DNA of 64,000 nt from a virus (IMGVR_UViG_3300044712_000557:1-64000), one strand, 5' to 3'; shown: positions 29,371 to 36,844, counted from the first letter of the stretch. Notes: a model not told the origin generated them from the letters alone. Numbers and translations are program-made.

Positions 29371-30712
29371 AGAGGTTGTAGACCTAGATAACCCAGAGGT
29401 TCTCTTGATCGCCGGGGCCTTGATGAAGCCAGCCCTGGCGATCGAGGCGGCTCGCTACGTGACCCATGATGACTTCCAGGACCATCGTATCGGTCAGATC
29501 TGGGGGATCATCATCAAGATGGTCAACGACGGGCTCAAAGAAGACGAGATCGATATCGTAGGCATTGCACATCGGTATAGTACGAACCCGAATGAGCAGC
29601 GGAATATCCGCATGCTCTGCTCTGCGATCACCGATGGGATGCCTCGTGCGACGTCCCTCGTCCTGCTGGCCCAGCGAGTGCGACGTCGCGCTACGATGCG
29701 ATTGGCGATGGGCGAGATCCGCAAGATCGCCGTCGAGCTTCAGTCGCAGATCACTTCCAACGATGGCGACATGCCAGACCTGGACCTGAGGCTGTCTGGG
29801 CTCTCGGTGGCCGTCCATACACGATCTGACCTAACCAAGAAGCGCACGCAGTACAAGGATCTGGGCTCAGAGGTCAGTCGGTACTTCGACGGGCTCATCA
29901 GCGGGGATAAGGGACTCTACGTGCCCACGGGGCTCCCAACCCTGGACCGATACCTTGGTGGAGGATTGCGCCCTGGGCAACTCCACGTCGTCCTAGGGGG
30001 CACGGGATCGGGCAAGACGGCCTTTACCTCGCAGCTATGCGATCGGGCCTCTCTGGCGGGCAAGCGTGCCCTTATGTTCTCGATGGAAGTCGACCCCCTG
30101 GACGTCTACATCCGCGACGTGGAACGGGTAGCTGGGGTGAGCCGCTGGGATCTTAGGTCGAGGGTCCAGGCGGAACGTGAGGCGGCCCAGATGGCCCTCA
30201 TGGAAGCCCAGAATATCATCCTCAACCAGCCTCGTGGGAAGACCGTATACGGGGAGCCGATGTCCCTGGAAGGGATCCGGCAGGCGGTCCTAACGGAGCG
30301 TGTCAGGGGCGGCAAGGTAGACATGATCGGTGTCGACCATGCCCAGGTAACTTTGCCTTCCGAGGGCGAGCTTCGTACGATGCCGCGCTATCTTCAGGTG
30401 AAGAGTACCGCTGAAGGCCTGCGCGCACTGGCTCGCCAGCTAGGCATCGCAGTCGTCTTGACCGCTCAGTTGAATCCGCCACCGAAGGGTGAAGAGCCCA
30501 CGATGGCGATGGTGCGCGAGTCCAAGGACATCAACAACGCCGCTGAAGTTGTCATGCTCATTTTCCATAAGAAGGAAGAGGAGCCGATGACAGGGCAGAT
30601 GTTCATCTCAGAGTCCTGGCTCATCCTTGAGAAGGTGCGCGCTGGCCGCGAGGGGCGCATCGCTCTTAAGTATGACGGCAAGTGCTTCAGGTTTACGGAG
30701 GCTACGTTGTGA
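29363..30712 (+). CDS. dnaB: Replicative DNA helicase, DnaB family
   Basis: The 449 aa protein has an N-terminal helical domain (LLIAGALMKPALAIEAARYV), a linker, Walker A GGTGSGKT near residue 212, the following FSMEVDPLDVYIRDVERVAG, Walker B-like KVDMIGVDHAQ, and a sensor region VLTAQLNPPPKGEEPTMAMV...SKDINNAAEVVMLI. It unwinds the phage replication fork as a hexamer. Length is typical. Confidence 0.93.
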   Translation: MSEEVVDLDNPEVLLIAGALMKPALAIEAARYVTHDDFQDHRIGQIWGIIIKMVNDGLKEDEIDIVGIAHRYSTNPNEQRNIRMLCSAITDGMPRATSLVLLAQRVRRRATMRLAMGEIRKIAVELQSQITSNDGDMPDLDLRLSGLSVAVHTRSDLTKKRTQYKDLGSEVSRYFDGLISGDKGLYVPTGLPTLDRYLGGGLRPGQLHVVLGGTGSGKTAFTSQLCDRASLAGKRALMFSMEVDPLDVYIRDVERVAGVSRWDLRSRVQAEREAAQMALMEAQNIILNQPRGKTVYGEPMSLEGIRQAVLTERVRGGKVDMIGVDHAQVTLPSEGELRTMPRYLQVKSTAEGLRALARQLGIAVVLTAQLNPPPKGEEPTMAMVRESKDINNAAEVVMLIFHKKEEEPMTGQMFISESWLILEKVRAGREGRIALKYDGKCFRFTEATL

Positions 30713-31230
30713 GCATCGAAGAGAAGTTCGCCGAGGTCGTATCGGAAGGTGTAGGCCCTAGTGGAATCATCTGGCGCGATGAGGTTCGTCGCGTTGGCGA
30801 TCTGCTCGAATGGCCCGACAACCCGCGTAGGATCACCGATGAGCAGGCAAAGCATCTGGCTAAGAGCATCGTCCTCTTCGGCTACGCGGATCCGATCCTC
30901 ATCAACACCGACAACATGATCGTTGGTGGCCACATGCGGCTTCGCGTGATGCGTGTTGCGGGCATGGTGCATGACAACACCAAGATCGCGGTGCGAGTTC
31001 CTAGTAGGCCACTTGACCCAGAGGAATTCGAAGAGCTGGCGATCCGCCTCAACAAGAACGTGGGCACCTGGGATTTCGAGAAGCTCTCTATGAGCTTTGA
31101 CCAGACCAACCTGCGCAATTGGGGCTTCAGCCCGATGGAGTTTGGTATGCAGAGTCAAGATCTGAAGCCCACCAAGCTCAAGCCTGCCCAACAGAAGACA
31201 TGCCCTGAATGTGGAGCGATTCTTCCATGA
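30709..31230 (+). CDS. ParB/Srx-like nuclease-domain protein, 173 aa
   Basis: VGDLLEWPDNPRRITDEQAK ... GYADPILINTDNMIVGGHMR is the ParB N-terminal (Srx-fold) signature with the GGHMR motif. The C-terminus has CPECG. In phages such proteins often accompany DNA methylation or DNA modification and may nick or bind DNA. GTG 30709 overlaps the dnaB stop. Confidence 0.8.
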   Translation: MSIEEKFAEVVSEGVGPSGIIWRDEVRRVGDLLEWPDNPRRITDEQAKHLAKSIVLFGYADPILINTDNMIVGGHMRLRVMRVAGMVHDNTKIAVRVPSRPLDPEEFEELAIRLNKNVGTWDFEKLSMSFDQTNLRNWGFSPMEFGMQSQDLKPTKLKPAQQKTCPECGAILP

Positions 31231-32087
31231 CGCTAGAAGAGATGGCCATAGCACAGCTAGGTAGTACAATCCGTCGCTTACTTGTCAATCTCTCTCATGC
31301 CGAGGCGAAGACGGAGCAGGCACAGCAGCGGGTGGCAGAGCTGGAGCACCAGCTAGCGACCCATCCGCAGCACGAAGCCTGCCCGAAGTGCTGGCTACGG
31401 CTACAGTCAGTACAGAAGCGCGCGGAGGCTGCGGAGGATCAAGTTCGCAAACTGTCCAAAGAGCGGGACAATCTGCTCGATCGTCTATTGGATGAGCAAA
31501 CTCGAAATGAAGTGGAGCCTTCCGTTAGTGACTGTGGGCATGATTACAGTTGTGGGTTCTGTCGCGCAAGGCGCACTAGATTGGAGGCTGCGGAGCAGCG
31601 AGTGCGTAACGCCGATCAATCGGCGTCACATGCGCTAGCAGTGTCGGAGAAAGCGATAGGGCGCGCGGAGGCTGCGGAGGCTGAGGTGGAGCGGCTCAAG
31701 CGCCTGCTCGCGGAAGGGCACGAGCTGATGGCCGATCTGCACTCCACTCTGGCACAGACGCGGGCCGACCGAGAGGTGTACTTCAAGGCTGGGCAAGAGG
31801 CACAGCGTGACGTAGAGCAGGCACTGGCCGAGGTGGAGCGGCTCAAAGCCGAAGTCGGCATAGGCGCAGGCGTGAAGACGGCAGCCGAAGTGAAGGCACT
31901 GGAGCGCATCGCCAGTCTGGAGGCAGCGCTGGACAGGATCAACACCGAGGTTGAACTTCAGCTTCGCACTGCAACCGGCAAGGATGGCATGACTCACTAC
32001 TTCCAAGGCGACGTTGCCGAGGTTGTGAAGCGCATCACCCAAGTTGTGCGCGAGGAGCGCAAGAAGGCGGGGGTGGGCCGTGGCTGA
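31227..32087 (+). CDS. Coiled-coil protein with internal zinc knuckles, 286 aa
   Basis: Long heptad-rich segments (AEAKTEQAQQRVAELEHQLA; AEAAEAEVERLKRLLAEGHE; QALAEVERLKAEVGIGAG) are interrupted by EACPKCW and DCGHDYSCGFCRARR. The AEAAE/VERLK units recur, suggesting growth by repeat duplication. Function unknown. Confidence 0.6.
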   Translation: MTLEEMAIAQLGSTIRRLLVNLSHAEAKTEQAQQRVAELEHQLATHPQHEACPKCWLRLQSVQKRAEAAEDQVRKLSKERDNLLDRLLDEQTRNEVEPSVSDCGHDYSCGFCRARRTRLEAAEQRVRNADQSASHALAVSEKAIGRAEAAEAEVERLKRLLAEGHELMADLHSTLAQTRADREVYFKAGQEAQRDVEQALAEVERLKAEVGIGAGVKTAAEVKALERIASLEAALDRINTEVELQLRTATGKDGMTHYFQGDVAEVVKRITQVVREERKKAGVGRG

Positions 32088-32259
32088 CGCTAAGCCAACA
32101 TTGGTCGAGATCGACATTCGGCTGGAAACTCTCCAGCGAATCGCTGAGAGGCTCACGACAGGAAACGTCGCCCACGACGGGGCCGAACTCGCCGCCGCGA
32201 TCCGAGCACTTCGCCGACGAATCGGAACGCGGGCGTTCAAGGAGGCCGATCGTGGCTGA
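32080..32259 (+). CDS. Hypothetical protein, 59 aa
   Basis: GTG 32080 overlapping the coiled-coil gene. Helical (LVEIDIRLETLQRIAERL ... AAAIRALRRRIG). Unknown. Confidence 0.5.
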   Translation: MADAKPTLVEIDIRLETLQRIAERLTTGNVAHDGAELAAAIRALRRRIGTRAFKEADRG

Positions 32260-32635
32260 GCCCAGCGTGTGCCCTCGCTTCGTAGTCCCGTGGGATGAGC
32301 AGCAGGGATTCAACCCAACCCGTGACGGAGATGTGTCCTGCGATGCTTGCGGTAGGCCACACAGCGAGCACAAGGTGAAGACTCCCAAGCCAACCGCGCG
32401 CAATCTGGAGATGGCAGCGGAGTGGTATCTCGACACCATCCAGACCGTCTCGTCTTTGGCTGAAGTGATTGCCGTGGCCCGCGATGAGGTCCGCGCCGAG
32501 GAGCGGAAGCGGGCAGTGAGGATCATTCAACACGTGTTCGCTCGTGCGAAGAGAAACGAAATTATGCTCAGCCCCCCCGTAATTGGACGCGCGATTGGGG
32601 AGATCCTGCGCCGCCTGCGGGAGGAGGGGGCGTGA
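32252..32635 (+). CDS. Hypothetical protein, 127 aa
   Basis: GTG 32252 overlaps the previous gene. DVSCDACGRPHSEHK near residue 30 is a single metal knuckle of the type often found at protein ends; the rest is helical and basic. Unknown function. Confidence 0.55.
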   Translation: MAEPSVCPRFVVPWDEQQGFNPTRDGDVSCDACGRPHSEHKVKTPKPTARNLEMAAEWYLDTIQTVSSLAEVIAVARDEVRAEERKRAVRIIQHVFARAKRNEIMLSPPVIGRAIGEILRRLREEGA

Positions 32636-32805
32636 GTCTCTGGCGAACATGGGTAGCTCCAGATGATGGCTTGGTCACCTTCTGGAGCTACCGACGTCTT
32701 CCCGATGGAAGCTTTAAGGCTGATTTTGAGCTACAGCTCCCTTATGAGGAAGTGCTGGATCAGAATGGAAACACCCTTTCCGAGGTAGAGGTTGACGATG
32801 AGTGA
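32632..32805 (+). CDS. Hypothetical protein, 57 aa
   Basis: GTG 32632 with GTGA overlap. Beta-rich, aromatic (SLWRTWVAPDDGLVTFWSYR), acidic tail. No family recognised. Confidence 0.5.
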   Translation: MSLWRTWVAPDDGLVTFWSYRRLPDGSFKADFELQLPYEEVLDQNGNTLSEVEVDDE

Positions 32806-32995
32806 GGCACTGGTCAAGAGGATCGAACAGCTAGAGGAGGCCTTGCGCTACATCAGGGACGGCTGGGACCACGACGAAGATTGTCATAGGTACTCCACTG
32901 CGTGCTTCATTTGCGTAGCCGATGAAGCTCTCAAGCCTGTGGTACTCTACGATACCAACCCATTTACGGGGCATCCTGAATGTGTGAAGCAGTAG
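32798..32995 (+). CDS. Hypothetical protein, 65 aa
   Basis: ATG 32798 overlaps the previous stop. A helix (SEALVKRIEQLEEALRYIRD) precedes EDCHRYSTACFICVADE, three cysteines and a histidine. Unknown; a small zinc helical hairpin is possible. Confidence 0.55.
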   Translation: MSEALVKRIEQLEEALRYIRDGWDHDEDCHRYSTACFICVADEALKPVVLYDTNPFTGHPECVKQ

Positions 32996-33276
32996 ATACT
33001 ACCGATAGCCGCTACCCTGGTTGGTACTGCTGTCGAGACAACACGTTCAACGGCGCTCGCGCCAAGGCATGCCGCGTCTGTAAGCATGCGAGGGACAACA
33101 AAGAGACTCCAGTGGTCATCCCACGTCCTCCGCGTAGGAAGAAGAGGATCGTGAGTGAAGCCACGCCAGTGCAGCAAGTGCAGAAAGCCAAGCCTGTGGC
33201 GCAAGGTAAAGCCCGAAGGGTCAAACCGAAACAGATTCGAATGCGTAGAGTGCGGAAGTCCAACAAGGCCGATTAA
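32980..33276 (+). CDS. RanBP2-type zinc finger protein with basic tail, 98 aa
   Basis: SRYPGWYCCRDNTFNGARAK ACRVC fits the W-x-C-x2-C-x10-C-x2-C RanBP2/NZF pattern. The C-terminal 60 residues are Lys/Arg/Pro-rich. Its last 122 bases overlap the NinG-like gene in another frame, so part of the basic tail may be a by-product of that gene. Confidence 0.5.
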   Translation: MCEAVDTTDSRYPGWYCCRDNTFNGARAKACRVCKHARDNKETPVVIPRPPRRKKRIVSEATPVQQVQKAKPVAQGKARRVKPKQIRMRRVRKSNKAD

Positions 33277-33679
33277 GGGGCTGCGCAAGAAGTCGTACAT
33301 GCCGCCTGGGCTGTACGGCTATCGGCAGAAGGTGAAGGTGGCGAATGATCTTTGGCGACATCTCATCTACGCCAAGGCGAATGATGGTCGGTGCGCAGTC
33401 TGTGGAACCCAAAAAGGTCTACAGGCCATGCACCTATTCCCGAAGGGTCGCTATCCCCATTTACGTTTCGAGCTGGACAATGGCGCTCCCGGTTGTCCAG
33501 GCTGCCACCGACGTCTCACTAACGATCACGAAGCCCATCGTGACTTTTGCATAAGGTATCTGGGCGCAGAGAAGTATGAGGCCCTCAGGCTCATGTCGAT
33601 CTCGCGCGGGAAGGTAGATGTGGCGCTAGTGATTCTGCGTCTTCAGAAGTTGACCGATGAAAACAAGCATAGCGGCTAA
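33155..33679 (+). CDS. NinG-like HNH recombination endonuclease, 174 aa
   Basis: GTG 33155. An N-terminal zinc ribbon (QCSKCRKP ... FECVECGSP) is followed by CAVCGTQKGLQAMHLFPKGR, LRFELDNGAPGCPGCHRRLT and AHRDFCIRYLGAEKYEALRL, matching the order of the NinG/Rap-type HNH domain. NinG-like proteins act on recombination intermediates, in keeping with RecT and the exonuclease upstream. Confidence 0.75.
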   Translation: MKPRQCSKCRKPSLWRKVKPEGSNRNRFECVECGSPTRPIKGLRKKSYMPPGLYGYRQKVKVANDLWRHLIYAKANDGRCAVCGTQKGLQAMHLFPKGRYPHLRFELDNGAPGCPGCHRRLTNDHEAHRDFCIRYLGAEKYEALRLMSISRGKVDVALVILRLQKLTDENKHSG

Positions 33680-34226
33680 GCTATGGCAGCGCCCGCAGCC
33701 CACTGAAACGAAATTCGTTGATTGCTACGTATCGAGGCCAGCGCCGCTCATCATCAAGAAGACTAGTGATCTCTGGAGCAATCCTAAGGTCTTAGTGGAC
33801 AGCGAGATCAATCCGTACGACAAGGATCTCCTTCACTTCAAGCTGAACTATGTACTAGAGGAAACGAAGTACCAAGAGGAGATTGCCGTCTACTCAGAAG
33901 TCTCTCGCGAAGAGGCTGAGGCTGTACAGAAAGTCGTCCAGGACGAGATAGCCAAGATAGAGCGGAAGGCGGAAGAGCAGCAACAGGCGAAAATCGCCAG
34001 TCAAATGGCCGCCTTCGGCGCAGCCCAGCTTCAGAAGATGCAGGAGCAGCTAGTCGTTAAGTCGACGCAGGCGCAGCCATTCTTCGATTACTATGGAACT
34101 ACGCATGGGTATCTACCCAAGCATACTGCAGTAGCTACTGCCCCTAAGATCGAGCCGCCCGTTGAGCCGAAGCCCGCATTCGAAGTGCCAGAAGAACCTA
34201 AGAGGTGGATGAAGAAAGATGGATGA
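33657..34226 (+). CDS. Hypothetical protein with coiled coil, 189 aa
   Basis: The first 80 residues are mixed; residues 80-130 (SREEAEAVQKVVQDEIAKIE ... KAEEQQQAKIASQMAAFGAA) form a long charged helix; the tail is Pro-rich. Overlaps neighbours. Function unknown. Confidence 0.6.
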   Translation: MKTSIAAKLWQRPQPTETKFVDCYVSRPAPLIIKKTSDLWSNPKVLVDSEINPYDKDLLHFKLNYVLEETKYQEEIAVYSEVSREEAEAVQKVVQDEIAKIERKAEEQQQAKIASQMAAFGAAQLQKMQEQLVVKSTQAQPFFDYYGTTHGYLPKHTAVATAPKIEPPVEPKPAFEVPEEPKRWMKKDG

Positions 34227-34404
34227 AATGGAACGCTGGAAGGCGTACAAGACTTTCGTGGCCGAGTTGTATGACGCCCTGGAAGATGGAGAGTGGGGAA
34301 TGATCGCCTGGGACGATGAGGACAAGGGTGACTTTCAGGAGGCGATCCGTACGGCTTGGGCGCGAACATTCCCGGTGGCAAATCCTAACACCAGGGAACC
34401 TTGA
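34219..34404 (+). CDS. Hypothetical acidic protein, 61 aa
   Basis: MDEMERWKAYKTFVAELYDA, acidic and Trp-rich. Last protein gene before the tRNA array. Unknown. Confidence 0.6.
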   Translation: MDEMERWKAYKTFVAELYDALEDGEWGMIAWDDEDKGDFQEAIRTAWARTFPVANPNTREP

Positions 34405-34435
34405 CCCGTAGTGTAATCTGCTAGTTAAGGACGTT

Positions 34436-34507
34436 GGGAGTGGGTGCTGAGCACGGGGCAGCCTCCAAAGCTGAACCGGCAGGGTTCGATTCCTTGCACT
34501 CCCGCCA
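34436..34507 (+). tRNA. tRNA-Trp(CCA)
   Basis: GGGAGTG pairs with CACTCCC, then G73 and encoded CCA. Anticodon loop CTCCAAA. T arm CAGGG-TTCGATT-CCTTG is regular. Only 15 bases separate acceptor and anticodon stems, so the D arm is reduced. Between here and the next tRNA (34508-34616) only a GCCAG/CTGGC hairpin is seen. Confidence 0.75.
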
Positions 34508-34616
34508 TCCTGCTCGTGCCGAGAAGGGCATGAGAGCCAGTTGGAGGATGTAGCTGGCACGGCGCGCACTGATCGCCGGGATGTCTTTGACAACGCGGAT
34601 CGTAAGTAACTACTGA

Positions 34617-34690
34617 GCGGCAGTGGTGTAGCGATAGCACGCGATTCTGCCAAGTTCGCAGTGCGGGTTTAACTCCCGCCTGCCGCTCCA
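34617..34690 (+). tRNA. tRNA-Gly(GCC)
   Basis: GCGGCAG/CTGCCGC acceptor, T73, encoded CCA, D stem GTGT/GCAC, anticodon loop CTGCCAA, T arm GCGGG-TTTAACT-CCCGC. The anticodon stem has one mismatch. Confidence 0.88.
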
Positions 34691-34699
34691 AATTCGTAT

Positions 34700-34790
34700 G
34701 GGGGGTTAGCCTCAATCTGGTAAGGCACCCGGCTGTAACCCGGCGGTTGGTCACCATGCCATCGTGGTTCAAATCCACGACTCCCCACCA
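34700..34790 (+). tRNA. tRNA-Tyr(GTA)
   Basis: GGGGGGT/ACTCCCC acceptor with one G-T pair, A73, CCA. Anticodon loop CTGTAAC and a long variable arm, as expected for bacterial tRNA-Tyr. Confidence 0.88.
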
Positions 34791-34796
34791 TTCAGC

Positions 34797-34870
34797 GCGT
34801 CCTTGGTGTAGCACTAACACGCTATCCTTCCAAGTTAGAGTCGAGGGTGGGACTCCCTCAGGACGCTCCA
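34797..34870 (+). tRNA. tRNA-Gly(TCC)
   Basis: GCGTCCT/AGGACGC acceptor, T73, CCA, anticodon loop CTTCCAA, T arm GAGGG-TGGGACT-CCCTC. D arm nearly identical to tRNA-Gly(GCC), suggesting duplication. The gap 34871-34940 holds only a CCCCC/GGGGG hairpin. Confidence 0.88.
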
Positions 34871-34940
34871 TCACAGCTAGGGCAAGAACGCGCCTAGCTA
34901 GCCGTGCCCCCGTGGTCCAGACTGGCCAGGGGGTTCGTTC

Positions 34941-35014
34941 GCCGCCCTAGTTCAATAGCAGAATGGATCCTTGGTAAGGATCTGACATCGGAGCGTAACC
35001 GATGGGCGGCTCCA
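34941..35014 (+). tRNA. tRNA-Thr(GGT)
   Basis: GCCGCCC/GGGCGGC acceptor, T73, CCA. Anticodon stem GATCC/GGATC with loop TTGGTAA. The T loop reads AGCGTAA instead of TTCRANT, which is unusual. Confidence 0.85.
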
Positions 35015-35015
35015 T

Positions 35016-35090
35016 CCCTCACAGGTGTTATGGCAGCATTCCAGGCTCTTAACCTGCGCGGTCAGAGTTCAAATCTCTGGTGGGGGACCA
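35016..35090 (+). tRNA. tRNA-Lys(CTT)
   Basis: CCCTCAC/GTGGGGG acceptor, A73, CCA, anticodon loop CTCTTAA, T arm CAGAG-TTCAAAT-CTCTG. Closely similar to tRNA-Lys(TTT) at 37975. Confidence 0.88.
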
Positions 35091-35095
35091 AATTC

Positions 35096-35173
35096 GCGAG
35101 TGTGACGGTAACTGGCAAACCTAGCAGGTCGAGAGCCTGCTGTTTGTGGGTTCAACTCCCACCGCTCGCACCA
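35096..35173 (+). tRNA. tRNA-Leu(GAG), short variable loop, C33
   Basis: GCGAGTG/CGCTCGC acceptor, A73, CCA. Perfect anticodon stem GCAGG/CCTGC with loop TCGAGAG; the central triplet is GAG, with C instead of T at position 33. Variable loop is five bases (TGTTT), unlike normal class II tRNA-Leu. The amino-acid call is therefore less certain. Confidence 0.65.
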
Positions 35174-35174
35174 T

Positions 35175-35250
35175 GCCAGCGTACTCCAACAGCAGAGAGA
35201 CGCGACTCAGACTCGCGACAGTGGTGGTGCGAATCCACTCGCTGGCACCA
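35175..35250 (+). tRNA. tRNA-Leu(CAG), short variable loop
   Basis: GCCAGCG/CGCTGGC acceptor, A73, CCA. Anticodon stem CGCGA/TCGCG with loop CTCAGAC. Variable loop of five bases, class I shape. Confidence 0.78.
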
Positions 35251-35251
35251 T

Positions 35252-35327
35252 GGCGCACTATCCCAACGGCAGAGGAACGGGTCTTAGAAGCCCGCAAGTC
35301 TGGGTTCAAATCCCAGGTGCGCCACCA
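35252..35327 (+). tRNA. tRNA-Leu(TAG), short variable loop
   Basis: GGCGCAC/GTGCGCC acceptor, A73, CCA. Anticodon stem CGGGT/GCCCG, loop CTTAGAA, variable CAAGT, T arm CTGGG-TTCAAAT-CCCAG. Confidence 0.8.
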
Positions 35328-35420
35328 ACCTGACGTGCTTTGCGCCTATGACTCGTGATCCTTGAGGGGAGGGACACGACGAGGATGCGCTCCTTAAGCA
35401 AGAGTGAAACATTCCCTCAT
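35328..35420. other. Gap without recognised gene
   Basis: No tRNA or ORF could be fitted in these 93 bases between two leucine tRNAs. Confidence 0.5.
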
Positions 35421-35496
35421 CGGCACGTAGCCCAACGGCAGAGGCAGCAGCCTTAAAACCTGCTCAGTGAGAGTTCGAATCTCTCGGTGCCGACCA
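35421..35496 (+). tRNA. tRNA-Leu(TAA), short variable loop
   Basis: CGGCAC/GTGCCG acceptor (last pair mismatched), A73, CCA. Loop CTTAAAA, variable TCAGT, T arm GAGAG-TTCGAAT-CTCTC. Confidence 0.78.
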
Positions 35497-35497
35497 T

Positions 35498-35575
35498 CGC
35501 CGACTGATGTAACTTGGCAAACATCCTCGTCTCAAAAACGAGGTCTTCTGGGTTCAACTCCCAGGTCGGCGACCA
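35498..35575 (+). tRNA. tRNA-Leu(CAA), short variable loop
   Basis: CGCCGAC/GTCGGCG acceptor, A73, CCA. D stem ATGT/ACAT, perfect anticodon stem CTCGT/ACGAG with loop CTCAAAA, variable GTCTT. Confidence 0.82.
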
Positions 35576-35592
35576 TCTTGATTCTTCATGAA

Positions 35593-35671
35593 GGGGTACG
35601 AGAGAGCTTGGCGTTCTCTCTGCGTTGTCAGCGCAGGTAATCGGTGGGTTCAAATCCCACGTACCCCGCCA
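35593..35671 (+). tRNA. tRNA-Asp(GTC)
   Basis: GGGGTAC/GTACCCC acceptor, G73, CCA. Anticodon stem CTGCG/CGCAG, loop TTGTCAG, T arm GTGGG-TTCAAAT-CCCAC. Confidence 0.9.
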
Positions 35672-35697
35672 TGAGTAATCAAGAAGCAGGGGCAGGA

Positions 35698-35714
35698 GTG
35701 GGTTCGAATCCCAC
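35698..35714 (+). pseudogene. T-arm relic of a tRNA
   Basis: GTGGG-TTCGAAT-CCCAC is a perfect T arm followed by CA but no matching acceptor or anticodon arm is found upstream, so it looks like a remnant of a recombination event in the array. Confidence 0.5.
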
Positions 35715-35721
35715 CATGAAT

Positions 35722-35804
35722 GCGGGAGCGTTCGTGTGGTGTATAGGAAGCACGTCCCCTTAAAAGCATAAGCGGGTGGAGCGGTTCGACTCCGCACTGT
35801 CGCA
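35722..35804 (+). pseudogene. Degenerate tRNA-like sequence
   Basis: Ends GCGGGAG and CTGTCGC pair at six of seven positions and a GCGG-TTCGACT-CCGC T arm is present, but no regular anticodon stem fits and no CCA follows. Possibly a decayed leucine tRNA (a CTTAAAA stretch is present). Confidence 0.4.
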
Positions 35805-35858
35805 GTGTCCTAGGAATCACACAGAGTGGTCATGCCCACGCGAAAGGCGCTCTGACGT

Positions 35859-36030
35859 GACAGCTTAGTGTAACGGTAGCACACCCGCACATACCAAAGC
35901 ACACACGAATGATCTTCCGATGCGTGCGCTCTACGGCTCTGCAGGGCCGGCGATACGAAGATCATATTAGCCCCGTGGTACGAGCGCTGTGGAGCGCCTG
36001 TGGCCACAGCAGCGCAAACGGCCACGGGGT
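35859..36030 (+). ncRNA. Structured insert with tRNA 5'-half-like start
   Basis: 35859-35882 looks like the 5' half of a tRNA (acceptor GACAGCT, TA, D stem GTGT/GCAC) but the rest is missing. It is followed by GATCTTC (35911-35917) pairing with GAAGATC (35957-35963), and CCCCGTGG (35971-35978) with CCACGGGG (36022-36029) enclosing a CTGTGG/CCACAG hairpin. Not a tRNA as a whole. Confidence 0.5.
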
Positions 36031-36040
36031 ATTACAATTC

Positions 36041-36114
36041 GGGCGACGAGTAGGACGGGAATACGGCTGGTTTGCACCCAGCAAGACAGGGTTCGACTCC
36101 CTGGTTGTCCACCA
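36041..36114 (+). tRNA. tRNA-Ala(TGC)
   Basis: GGGCGAC/GTTGTCC acceptor with two G-T pairs, A73, CCA. Anticodon stem GCTGG/CCAGC, loop TTTGCAC, T arm CAGGG-TTCGACT-CCCTG. Confidence 0.88.
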
Positions 36115-36287
36115 AATACTGCCAGCGGTGATGCTGGTTGTGGGGATGCCGGCTATCCCACGGCGACTTCTTTGCGTGAGTGGAGCAATAGTAGTCGCAG
36201 ATTAGTCCGGCCAGCGTGAAACGCAAGGTCACTCCTTAGTGACAGGGGGATCCGGCAATGCCTGAGGCATCCAGTACTCCCCCATTT
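36115..36287 (+). ncRNA. Structured non-tRNA insert
   Basis: No ORF and no tRNA. Hairpins GTCACT-CCTT-AGTGAC (36228-36243) and ATGCC-TGA-GGCAT (36258-36270); GGGGGA (36245-36250) pairs with TCCCCC (36278-36283) around the latter. The region may be an RNA gene or a processing spacer. Confidence 0.45.
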
Positions 36288-36364
36288 GGCCTCGTCTTCT
36301 AACTGGTCGAGGATACTGCCCTCTCAAGGCGGCGATACCGGTTCGATCCCGGTCGAGGCTACCA
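36288..36364 (+). tRNA. tRNA-Glu(CTC)
   Basis: GGCCTCG/CGAGGCT acceptor (first pair G-T), A73, CCA. Anticodon stem CTGCC/GGCGG, loop CTCTCAA, T arm ACCGG-TTCGATC-CCGGT. Confidence 0.88.
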
Positions 36365-36379
36365 TCCGATAGGAGACGA

Positions 36380-36730
36380 ATGTCGTACGATCATAAGTTG
36401 TACATGAGAGAGTGGTACAAGAAGAACAAGAAGAAGCACGTTGGGTACGTTTCTTCTTCCAAGTCTTCTGTATGCCTCTACATCGACAACGCAAAGAGGT
36501 GCCCATGTTCCGACTGCGGGAAGACTTACCCCACTTATGTGATGCAGTTTGATCACGTCCGTGGTCGTAAGTTGGTAGCTCTCTCAAGAGCTGCCCAAAG
36601 CGGGCTTGGGATGCAAAGAGTCAAAGACGAGATAGCAAAATGCGAGGTTGTGTGCGCGAATTGCCACGCCGAGCGAACTCATCAAAGGTTGTTGTTGCGG
36701 GGTAGGGCAGTCCCTACACAAGTCTCATAA
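36380..36730 (+). CDS. HNH endonuclease (homing type), 116 aa
   Basis: CSDCGKTYPTYVMQFDHVRG and KCEVVCANCHAERTHQR are the HNH core with its zinc cysteines. Related to the second HNH gene at 37092. It starts 15 bases after tRNA-Glu, so it is a free-standing homing-type nuclease inserted in the tRNA array. Confidence 0.85.
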   Translation: MSYDHKLYMREWYKKNKKKHVGYVSSSKSSVCLYIDNAKRCPCSDCGKTYPTYVMQFDHVRGRKLVALSRAAQSGLGMQRVKDEIAKCEVVCANCHAERTHQRLLLRGRAVPTQVS

Positions 36731-36769
36731 ACTTGATGGCGAGCGTGCAACTCGCTCCTCCGCTCCCAT

Positions 36770-36844
36770 GGTTCTCTAGTGAAATGGCCATCACGACAGG
36801 CTTACACCCTGTTATTCAGAGTTCGAATCTCTGGGGAACCACCA
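36770..36844 (+). tRNA. tRNA-Val(TAC)
   Basis: GGTTCTC/GGGAACC acceptor, A73, CCA. D stem GTGA/TCAC, anticodon stem ACAGG/CCTGT, loop CTTACAC, regular T arm. Confidence 0.9.
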
